Source of the DNA: an uncultured Peptococcaceae bacterium
GTDB taxonomy: Bacteria > Bacillota > Peptococcia > Peptococcales > Peptococcaceae
Length of the DNA stretch: 17,758 bases
Direction: 5' to 3'
Assembly (NCBI GenBank): GCA_945949655.1
Contig: CAMFFG010000003.1
Coordinates: forward strand, 1-17,758
A model generated the notes under the pieces. The model did not search any database, was not told the DNA's origin, and was given only the letters and a program-made list of their open reading frames with translations. The translations under genes were made by a program, and so were the position numbers. The number at the start of each line of letters is the position of its first letter. Positions within the stretch are counted from its first letter, which is position 1. This document shows positions 1 through 5,845 of the stretch, in pieces.

Positions 1-255
1 TACGTTGGCAGTTACAGAGCCCACCGCATTTCCCACCGCGATACCGGTTTTTCCATCCATAGTGGCGATAGCAGAAGTCAGTAGCTCTGGTAATGTAGTA
101 GCCAGACTGACAATGGTGGCCCCGATAATAAATTTGGGAATCCCCGATTTGACAGCGATCCAGGTGGATGCATCCACAAACAGGTCGCCGCCTTTTACAA
201 TCAGCAGAATACCCAGCAGAAACAGCAAAACAACAACAAGGACACTCATCCTCAT
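1..255 (-). CDS. Calcium/sodium antiporter (CaCA/YrbG family), N-terminal part, cut by the window edge
   Basis: The minus strand is open from an ATG at 255 to the window edge, giving 85 residues. Residues 4-20 form a hydrophobic first membrane segment. They are followed by KGGDLFVDAS (21-30) and by GATIVSLATTLPEL (45-58), the first alpha-repeat signature of cation/Ca2+ exchangers, which carries the transport glutamate E57. GNAVGSVTAN (75-84) continues the repeat. The family exchanges Ca2+ for Na+ across the inner membrane. The start at 255 is chosen because AGGAG (265-261) lies 5 bases upstream; an in-frame ATG at 249 is a possible alternative. The gene lies downstream of the Na+/phosphate cotransporter, but a hairpin at 273-304 and a possible own promoter near 312 suggest separate transcription. 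The second alpha-repeat lies outside the window. Confidence 0.88.
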   Translation of the reverse strand, partial: MRMSVLVVVLLFLLGILLIVKGGDLFVDASTWIAVKSGIPKFIIGATIVSLATTLPELLTSAIATMDGKTGIAVGNAVGSVTANV

Positions 256-272
256 TCACACTCCTGTAAAAT

Positions 273-304
273 AAGGGCCGCAGCATCTGACGCAAACAGC
301 CCTT
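273..304 (-). terminator. Hairpin terminator after the Na+/phosphate cotransporter gene
   Basis: AAGGGC (273-278) and GCCCTT (299-304) form a 6-bp stem around a 20-base loop. On the minus strand the stem is followed by ATTTTAC, and on the plus strand by TTTTCT, so it could work in both directions. It sits between the cotransporter stop and the antiporter ribosome binding site. Confidence 0.5.
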
Positions 305-311
305 TTTTCTG

Positions 312-340
312 ATTATATAACGTGTCTTCTGCTACACGTT
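312..340 (-). promoter_or_regulatory. Possible -10 box and overlapping inverted repeat upstream of the Ca2+/Na+ antiporter
   Basis: A minus-strand TATAAT (317-312) lies about 57 bases upstream of the antiporter start. No good -35 box is seen at 16-18 bases. A perfect 7-bp inverted repeat, AACGTGT (319-325) and ACACGTT (334-340), occupies the spacer and the -35 position. It could be an operator, or simply a second hairpin ending the cotransporter transcript. Confidence 0.3.
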
Positions 341-353
341 TTATGCTTCTCTT

Positions 354-2000
354 TTAATTCTGATCTTCGATCACAGCCTGCGCCAGATTTACCGCATGGT
401 CACCGATCCGTTCCAGGTTGGACAGGATATCCAGGTAAACAGCACCGGCAGCGGCACTGCAGGCGCCAGCATTCAAACGGGTAATATGACCCTTGCGCAG
501 GTCGCTTTCCATCTCATCGATGATATCGTCCTGCTCGATTACTTTCTGGGCCAGATCCACATTGTTGTTGCGCAAAGCGGTTAAGCTGTCTGCCAGCGCT
601 TTTTCCACCATCTGCATCATTTCCCGCAGACGGTCATTGGCTTCTTTGGACATCTCAATTTTATTTTCCAGACAGTAATCGGTCAGTTCCACCAGATTTT
701 CGGCATGGTCGCCTACCCGTTCCAGATCGCCAACAGCCTGCAGAATCATATAGCTGCGCTGCGATAGCGTATGGTTGACATCATGTCCGTAGGTGGCATC
801 AATTACATACTGGGTGATGGCCTGCTCCAGAATATCCACGGTGTTTTCCCGCCGCAATGCTTCTGTTTTGTCGTCTTCCCCATGCAGGAAATAGTAGTCC
901 ACCGCATATTCCAGTGCTTCGGCAGCCATGCGGCCCATATGCAGCATTTCACGGCTGGCATTGGATAACGCCATAGGCATATTGCCCAGCAGACGTTTTT
1001 CCAGATATTTGGGCTGCACCATCAGATCGCGGGTATCTTCCTGGTCGGGAATCATTTTGCAGACCAGACGATCCAGAAGCGATACAAATGGTAAAAACAG
1101 AATGGTGTTGGTGATGTTGAACATCCCATGGGTCTGCGCGATCTGCATCTTAATGTTCATGGCCTCCCAACCGCCGCCGGGCAGCAGATTAGAGATTGTT
1201 TCCACCAGGAAGGGGAATATGCCCAGCATAAACAAAGGCAGAAAAATAAAGGTACCAATGGTGTTAAACATCAAGTTGACGATAGAAGTGCGTTTGGCAT
1301 TTACTGTAGTTCCCAGCCCGGCCAGCAGCGCGGTGATGGTTGTCCCAATGTTACTGCCAAACAGCATAGGCACGATCTGGCTGTAGGTCATAACCCCCTG
1401 GTAAGCCAGCTCCTGCATAATCCCGATCATAGCACTACTGCTCTGAATGGTTGCAGTCAGGATGGCACCTACCGCTACGCCTAAAAGTGCATTGTCTTCC
1501 ACGCTCAGCATCAGCTGGGTAAACTGCGGAAACTCCGCCAGCGGTTTCAATCCCTGCCCCATGACATCCATGCCATAAAACAGCAGACCAAACCCCAGAA
1601 TTACCTGGCCCAGATTCAGCCAGCGTTCTTTTTTCCCGAAAAACAGTAAGAAAGCGCCCACAAACACAATGGGCAGTGCATACTCTGATAATTTAAAACC
1701 GATCAGATAGGCCGTCACAGTGGTACCAATGTTGGCACCCATAATGACCCCGATGGCCTGGCGCAATGTCATCAGGCGGGCATTTACCAGACCGATGGTC
1801 AGAACAGTGGTTGCAGCACTGCTCTGGATCAGCCCTGTCACCAGAGCACCTGTAAAAATTCCTCGAATTGGGGTTTTGGTCCCTTTTTCCAGAATGTCCC
1901 GCAGTTTGTCGCCAGCTAATGCCTGCAAACCGTCAGACATGGATTTCATGGAAAACAGGAACATCCCCAGACCGCCAAGGCAGTAAAATAACAGTTCCAT
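354..2000 (-). CDS. Na+/phosphate cotransporter family protein with C-terminal PhoU-like domain (NptA/YjbB type)
   Basis: A 548-residue membrane protein expected to import inorganic phosphate with Na+. Its first ~320 residues are hydrophobic and contain two copies of the Na_Pi_cotrans repeat. The first has QSSAATT (59-65) and GANIGTT (88-94). The second has QSSSAMIG (186-193) followed by GSNIGTT. The paired QSS motifs are the family hallmark. From about residue 340 the protein turns hydrophilic and helical, with two RVGDHAENL/RIGDHAVNL-type motifs characteristic of PhoU domains, which are thought to link transport to phosphate status. The ATG at 2000 lies 18 bases after the obgE stop. A weak GGGGGA ribosome binding site (2015-2010) overlaps this gap, so it is probably translated from the obgE transcript. 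Confidence 0.93.
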   Translation of the reverse strand: MELLFYCLGGLGMFLFSMKSMSDGLQALAGDKLRDILEKGTKTPIRGIFTGALVTGLIQSSAATTVLTIGLVNARLMTLRQAIGVIMGANIGTTVTAYLIGFKLSEYALPIVFVGAFLLFFGKKERWLNLGQVILGFGLLFYGMDVMGQGLKPLAEFPQFTQLMLSVEDNALLGVAVGAILTATIQSSSAMIGIMQELAYQGVMTYSQIVPMLFGSNIGTTITALLAGLGTTVNAKRTSIVNLMFNTIGTFIFLPLFMLGIFPFLVETISNLLPGGGWEAMNIKMQIAQTHGMFNITNTILFLPFVSLLDRLVCKMIPDQEDTRDLMVQPKYLEKRLLGNMPMALSNASREMLHMGRMAAEALEYAVDYYFLHGEDDKTEALRRENTVDILEQAITQYVIDATYGHDVNHTLSQRSYMILQAVGDLERVGDHAENLVELTDYCLENKIEMSKEANDRLREMMQMVEKALADSLTALRNNNVDLAQKVIEQDDIIDEMESDLRKGHITRLNAGACSAAAGAVYLDILSNLERIGDHAVNLAQAVIEDQN

Positions 2001-2018
2001 CTGTATTTGTCCCCCAAA

Positions 2019-3296
2019 TTAGTCCATAAAGTCAAATTCTACATCTTTGATCCTTACAGTATCGCCGTCCTTGCAGCCATGTTCCCGCAGCGCGGTTACC
2101 ACACCCATTGCCTCTACAATCTGTAAAAATCGTGTCACTGCATCCTCATTGACAAAATTGGTTCTTCTCCAGTGCCGTTCAATTTCCGGTCCGGACACCA
2201 CAAAAACGCCTGTCGCATCCCGTTCAATCGTGAATTTTGCTTCCTCTTCCACGACTTTCGTAATTTTTACTTCTTCTGTTGGTATCACATCTGCCGGTTC
2301 CAGTTCCACCTGCTCTACCAGTTCAGCCAGACGATACACCAGCGGTTTCAGTCCTTCTCCGGTTGCAGCGGAGATGGGGAACACTTCGTAGTCCGGCAGC
2401 TCTTCTTGCAGGCGGGCCAGATAATCGATCTCGCCCATAATATCAGTTTTATTGGCGGCAATGACCATGGGCCGTTTCATCAGCGCAGGATTATAGCGCT
2501 CCAGCTCCTGATTGACAATTTTAAAGTCTTCCAGAGGGTCCCGTCCTTCCGAACCGCTGATATCCAGCACGTGAACCAGCACCTTGGTACGTTCTGTATG
2601 CCGCAAAAACCGGTGCCCCAGCCCTGCACCCTCGGCAGCGCCTTCGATCAGCCCCGGAATATCGGCCATAACAAAGCTGCGGCCCTCGTCCACCTTTACC
2701 ATACCCAGATTGGGCACGATGGTGGTAAAATGATAATCGGCAATTTTAGGCTTGGCTGCCGATACACGGGAGATGATGGTAGACTTGCCCACGTTGGGGA
2801 AGCCCACCAGGCCAACATCGGCCAGCAGTTTCAGTTCCAGCGTGATCCACCGTTCTTCCCCGGCATCACCGTTTTCCGCCAGCGTAGGCGCCCGGTGTGT
2901 GGAGCTGACAAAATGGGTGTTGCCACGACCGCCGCGGCCACCCTTTGCCACCACGACCCGCTGCCCCGGTGTTGTCAGGTCAGCCAGAATCTGCTGGGTG
3001 TCAGCATCGCGCACTACGGTGCCCACCGGCACCCGCAGGATTTTATCGTCTGCATCACTGCCGTGCATATTGCTGCCCTGGCCGTGCTTGCCCCGATCCG
3101 CTTTATAATGGGTGTTGTAACGGAAATCGATCAGCGTACGCAGATTATTATCGGCTTCCAGAATAATGGAGCCACCATCCCCGCCGTCACCGCCAGCCGG
3201 ACCGCCCATAGGCACGTATTTTTCCCGGCGCCAGGCCACAATGCCGTTGCCACCGTCGCCGGCCTTTACATGCACCTTCGCATAATCATAAAACAT
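2019..3296 (-). CDS. obgE: GTPase Obg (ribosome assembly GTPase ObgE/CgtA)
   Basis: A 425-residue essential GTPase of the Obg family, which binds the 50S subunit and links ribosome maturation to (p)ppGpp and growth. The glycine-rich Obg fold spans residues 1-158 (KAGDGGNG 11-18, GGPAGGDGGDGG 31-42). The G domain has the P-loop GFPNVGKST (165-173), the TT switch (191-192), DIPGLIEG (212-219) and the base-specificity motif NKTD (282-285), then SAATGEG. An OCT domain fills the last ~80 residues. The start is set at 3296, because MFYDYAKVHVKAGDGGNG matches the family N-terminus and an AGGCAGG ribosome binding site lies just upstream. The reading frame stays open to 3365, but that extension overlaps the preceding small gene and has no family match. 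Confidence 0.97.
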   Translation of the reverse strand: MFYDYAKVHVKAGDGGNGIVAWRREKYVPMGGPAGGDGGDGGSIILEADNNLRTLIDFRYNTHYKADRGKHGQGSNMHGSDADDKILRVPVGTVVRDADTQQILADLTTPGQRVVVAKGGRGGRGNTHFVSSTHRAPTLAENGDAGEERWITLELKLLADVGLVGFPNVGKSTIISRVSAAKPKIADYHFTTIVPNLGMVKVDEGRSFVMADIPGLIEGAAEGAGLGHRFLRHTERTKVLVHVLDISGSEGRDPLEDFKIVNQELERYNPALMKRPMVIAANKTDIMGEIDYLARLQEELPDYEVFPISAATGEGLKPLVYRLAELVEQVELEPADVIPTEEVKITKVVEEEAKFTIERDATGVFVVSGPEIERHWRRTNFVNEDAVTRFLQIVEAMGVVTALREHGCKDGDTVRIKDVEFDFMD

Positions 3297-3309
3297 TTGA
3301 ACACCTGCC

Positions 3310-3573
3310 TTATCTGCCATAGCGCAGCAGACAAAAATGCGTTCCGTACCCATATGCATGCCCATTTAAAAAGGCATCCAGATCCTTGGTAATTACAGAC
3401 GCTTCATCCTCTGCTTTGGCCTTCTCATAAAATATTTTTAAAAATTTCCGATCAAACGCTGCCAGATATTCTTCCGTTTCTTCATCGCTGTATCCCAGCT
3501 CCGGCGCATGCCGAAAAATATACGCCACTGTTTCATTGCGCAATGTAAATTCATTGGCTCTGATGTAGCTCAA
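3310..3573 (-). CDS. Small conserved-looking hypothetical protein upstream of obgE, TTG start
   Basis: An 87-residue protein of unknown function. The start is TTG at 3573, supported by AAGGAGGGG with AGGAGG at 3586-3581, 7 bases upstream, and by a promoter-like extended -10 about 38 bases further up. The stop TAA (3312-3310) lies 13 bases before the obgE ATG and just upstream of its ribosome binding site, so the two genes are probably translationally coupled. The sequence is hydrophilic, with no signal peptide or membrane segment. An acidic helical middle (SDEETEEYLAAFDRKFLK) is followed by a short tail rich in glycine, tyrosine and aromatic residues. I recognise no family. It is not the L27 or Prp protein often found before obgE. 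It could be a leader-type gene whose main role is coupling. Confidence 0.6.
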   Translation of the reverse strand: MSYIRANEFTLRNETVAYIFRHAPELGYSDEETEEYLAAFDRKFLKIFYEKAKAEDEASVITKDLDAFLNGHAYGYGTHFCLLRYGR

Positions 3574-3580
3574 AATGACC

Positions 3581-3586
3581 CCTCCT
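3581..3586 (-). promoter_or_regulatory. Strong ribosome binding site that fixes a TTG start
   Basis: Minus-strand AGGAGG, part of AAGGAGGGG, lies 7 bases before TTG (3573-3571). No ATG or GTG in the frame lies at a usable distance, so this site is the main evidence for the small gene before obgE. Confidence 0.7.
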
Positions 3587-3610
3587 TACTCACATATATC
3601 GCTAATATAC

Positions 3611-3619
3611 ATTATATCA
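3611..3619 (-). promoter_or_regulatory. Extended -10 promoter for the small gene-obgE-cotransporter operon
   Basis: Minus-strand TGATATAAT reads as an extended -10 (TGN plus perfect TATAAT at 3616-3611). No convincing -35 box is found, which is tolerated with an extended -10. Expected transcription start is near 3604, leaving a leader of about 30 bases to the TTG codon. Confidence 0.6.
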
Positions 3620-3919
3620 CAGCTCTATTTCAAATCACCATCAAATTCGTTTATATTTTGTGCAGACTATGCCAGACTCTTATTCTTCTACTTCTCTTTT
3701 ACATTCCGGTTTGCAGCATGGAAATCCTCTGTACCGGGCTGGATTCTCAACAGAATCGAACATAAAAAAGCAGCTGACCGCTCCATTGCGCTTGCAACAG
3801 CTCAGCCAGCAGATCTGACAGAAACATCACACCTTTCTCGCACAGGGCATTTTATATGTAATCATCCCTTACAGCAATCCACTTTCTCAAAACCTTACTT
3901 TATTTTATCCATGATCCTT
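3620..3919. other. AT-rich divergent intergenic region without a recognisable gene
   Basis: About 300 bases separate the two divergent extended -10 promoters. Short open frames in it lack ribosome binding sites. I see no strong hairpin, repeat or RNA gene here. Confidence 0.5.
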
Positions 3920-3928
3920 TGCTATAAT
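3920..3928 (+). promoter_or_regulatory. Extended -10 promoter for the plus-strand ThrRS-like domain gene
   Basis: TGCTATAAT reads as an extended -10, with TATAAT at 3923-3928. A weak TTTATT (3899-3904) sits 18 bases upstream as a possible -35. Transcription would begin near 3935, about 50 bases before the start codon. Confidence 0.6.
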
Positions 3929-3986
3929 AAAAAGAAAAATCTTTCTGTCTATTTTACCAGCTTACTGATAAAAAGGAGGAATTGTG

Positions 3987-4709
3987 ATGCCTACGATTCA
4001 TTTTTCAAACGGCCTTTCCTATACCATTACTTCTCCTGATCTGCAACTGCATTATGAAGAGACCGGAGATCGCCATGGAAATAACAATATTCGTTCCCAC
4101 CTGGCTTTCCCTGAGGTTTTTCAGGCTCTGCAGCAGATCGATTCCTCTCTGTTGTCGTCTGCACTAGCTGCCATCGTCAACCAGAAAAATGTGCCACTTG
4201 ATATGATACTCAAACAGGATTGTACTTTGGATGTCATTACGTTTCGCGAATCCGAAGGAAAGAAAATCTACTTTCGTACCCTGGCACTGTTGTTTATTCA
4301 TGCGCTGTATAAACGCGATCCATCTCTGATTTTGCAGAGCTGCTCAATTTCTGAAAATTCCTGTATGCTGCAATATACCGGTCCAACAACACAATTGCAA
4401 ATCGATATTCCAGACATCAAAGCAACGCTGCATCAGATGATACAGGACAATAAACCTGTTTTCACGAAAACCATCTGGCAGAAAGAATCTCTGCTGGAAT
4501 CCTTTTCTTCGCTTCAGCTGCCTTATAACAGCTGTCTGCTGGCCGACTATGATGACTATGAATGTGTTCCGGTGGTGGTTCACGATGATTTTGCCTTAGT
4601 CTGCAACTCCGAAGATATTTATGCGTATCATCCTGCTACGATTACCGATTATCATCTTTCCGCTTCCGTCCAGGATGATCGGGTCCTGTTCACAATCGAT
4701 CATCTGTAA
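3987..4709 (+). CDS. Stand-alone TGS/ThrRS-N-terminal-like domain protein, resembling the front half of a nucleoside (uridine) kinase
   Basis: A 240-residue protein and the only plus-strand gene. ATG at 3987 is preferred over GTG at 3984 because AGGAGG (3974-3979) is then 7 bases away. From memory of the family, the layout matches the N-terminal half of ~550-residue nucleoside kinases. Residues 1-85 resemble a TGS fold, with LAAIVNQKNVPLDMILKQDC at 60-79 like the 'xLAAxVNNxLxxLxxxLxxDC' stretch. GKKIYFRTLALLF (91-103) resembles the 'GxxIYRRSLxFLL' start of the threonyl-tRNA-synthetase-like second domain. LADYDDYECVPVV (185-197) resembles the 'GDYEDYxxGPMV' stretch near its end. The protein stops there: there is no P-loop and no kinase domain. 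Zinc-type HxxxH residues of ThrRS are also absent. Function is unknown. It could be a degenerate paralogue or a regulatory nucleotide- or RNA-binding module. Confidence 0.6.
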   Translation: MPTIHFSNGLSYTITSPDLQLHYEETGDRHGNNNIRSHLAFPEVFQALQQIDSSLLSSALAAIVNQKNVPLDMILKQDCTLDVITFRESEGKKIYFRTLALLFIHALYKRDPSLILQSCSISENSCMLQYTGPTTQLQIDIPDIKATLHQMIQDNKPVFTKTIWQKESLLESFSSLQLPYNSCLLADYDDYECVPVVVHDDFALVCNSEDIYAYHPATITDYHLSASVQDDRVLFTIDHL

Positions 4710-4730
4710 AATCCGCCTGATCATTTACAG
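4704..4730. other. Inverted repeat joining the two convergent stop codons
   Basis: CTGTAAA (4704-4710) and TTTACAG (4724-4730) are perfect 7-base arms. Each arm contains the TAA stop of one of the convergent genes. The stem is AT-rich with a 13-base loop and has no U-run, so a terminator role is only possible, not shown. Confidence 0.35.
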
Positions 4731-5621
4731 ACAGCTGGCAAACTGGTTCAAAAAAGTCTGTATATGATCAGGTATTTCTAACTCTTTTTTATGAATGCAA
4801 ATGTATTGTACCGGGCCGATATCGGTCGGGATCAGAACATATTTGTTTTCATTTTTAAAATAGTATTCAAATTCTTTCTGCGTAAAAATGCCGATTCCTT
4901 TTCCCATCTTGATCAGACTCTTCTGGGCTTCTATGCTGTTCACCATCTGTTGATTTTTGGGTCTGACAAATTGCGTATTCAATGTAATATTGCTGGAAAC
5001 CAGCATCGAGATACCCTCCAGTTCTTTCTCTTTTAATACAGCACATTTTGCCCATTTTGTTTTTGTATGTGTACAGGCATACAGAGCACGTTCCGCTAAT
5101 ATAAAAAACTCCAATCCATTTTCCTCCAACATGTTTTGAAAACTTTCTTCATGCGTAGCAACCTCGATAGTCGGTATGATGGAAATTTTTTCTGCTGTAT
5201 CCAGCTGTGTTAAAATCAATTCAACCGGCAAACTGTTCAGTTCCATTGTAACTTTCGGATTTTTCGTCTGATATTCCCCGATAAAACTAAGAATCAGCTT
5301 ATCTGTCAGATACGGCGTAATATAAAGCTGAATCACAGCTTTTTTTCTGTTCCGCTGTTCCTGACTGAACGGTTCCAGTTCTTTTTTCAGCGCGTCCTCA
5401 CAATGCAGAATGCTTTGCGCGTAGTTCAGCAGGATCTCTCCACTTTCTGTCAGCGTTGCCCCCTGATTACTGGTCTCGATCAGCTTTACGTTCAGTTCTT
5501 CTTCCAGACTGAGGATCGCTTTTTTGATCACCTGATGGGATGTAAAAAATTTCTCAGCAGTTCTGCTCAGCGCCTGTGTTTCTGCCAGGTCAACAAAATA
5601 TAATAAATGTTCTGTTTTCAT
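4725..5621 (-). CDS. LysR-family transcriptional regulator
   Basis: A 298-residue DNA-binding regulator. Residues 1-62 form the typical LysR winged helix-turn-helix: HLLYFVDLAETQALSRTAEK, then a recognition helix in the SHQVIKKAILSLEEEL stretch, then LTESGEILL. The remainder (about 90-290) fits a periplasmic-binding-protein-like effector domain, though it is poorly conserved and I cannot name the ligand. The ATG at 5621 has an AGAGGTGA ribosome binding site. The gene lies downstream of the phosphatase gene on the same strand, separated by 224 bases that hold a 14-bp hairpin and a probable promoter. It is therefore likely expressed on its own and may control the phosphatase or itself. The recognition region SHQVIKKAI is unusual, since most relatives have S/Q-PAxS or S-QPALS there. 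Confidence 0.92.
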   Translation of the reverse strand: MKTEHLLYFVDLAETQALSRTAEKFFTSHQVIKKAILSLEEELNVKLIETSNQGATLTESGEILLNYAQSILHCEDALKKELEPFSQEQRNRKKAVIQLYITPYLTDKLILSFIGEYQTKNPKVTMELNSLPVELILTQLDTAEKISIIPTIEVATHEESFQNMLEENGLEFFILAERALYACTHTKTKWAKCAVLKEKELEGISMLVSSNITLNTQFVRPKNQQMVNSIEAQKSLIKMGKGIGIFTQKEFEYYFKNENKYVLIPTDIGPVQYICIHKKELEIPDHIQTFLNQFASCL

Positions 5622-5705
5622 GTTATCACCTCTTGTCCTATCCTTACACGGTCCATCCAGAAAGCAAAAATAAAACCATTTCTATTTTATCACATATCTA
5701 CAGAA

Positions 5706-5732
5706 ATTATATCCTATGGTTGACCGATATAA
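5706..5732 (-). promoter_or_regulatory. Probable LysR-gene promoter with an overlapping inverted repeat
   Basis: A minus-strand TATAAT (5711-5706) lies about 85 bases before the LysR start; the -35 is poor. A perfect inverted repeat TTATATC (5707-5713), N12, GATATAA (5726-5732) covers the -10 and extends upstream. A palindrome of this size at a LysR-type gene promoter is a candidate autoregulatory site. Confidence 0.4.
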
Positions 5733-5761
5733 CGACTTATTTTTTCATTCACTTATATAAC

Positions 5762-5803
5762 ATGGACTGTCAATCCGAATATCCAGCCAGATTGACAGTC
5801 CAT
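5762..5803 (-). terminator. Perfect 14-bp hairpin after the phosphatase gene
   Basis: ATGGACTGTCAATC (5762-5775) and GATTGACAGTCCAT (5790-5803) pair perfectly around a 14-base loop, 42 bases after the phosphatase stop codon. There is no immediate U-run on the minus strand, while the plus strand becomes T-rich after it. It likely ends or protects the phosphatase mRNA, but is not a textbook intrinsic terminator. Confidence 0.5.
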
Positions 5804-5845
5804 TTATCATGCATTTATATTTTTTGTTTCAATTTACTGCAACTT

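Noticed and set aside
3297..3365. 23-codon N-terminal extension of Obg
   Set aside because: The Obg family begins at MFYDYAK-like sequence, and the extension overlaps the upstream small gene.
2172..3392. 406-codon plus-strand open frame
   Set aside because: It is antisense to obgE, whose protein motifs are unmistakable, and has no ribosome binding site of note.
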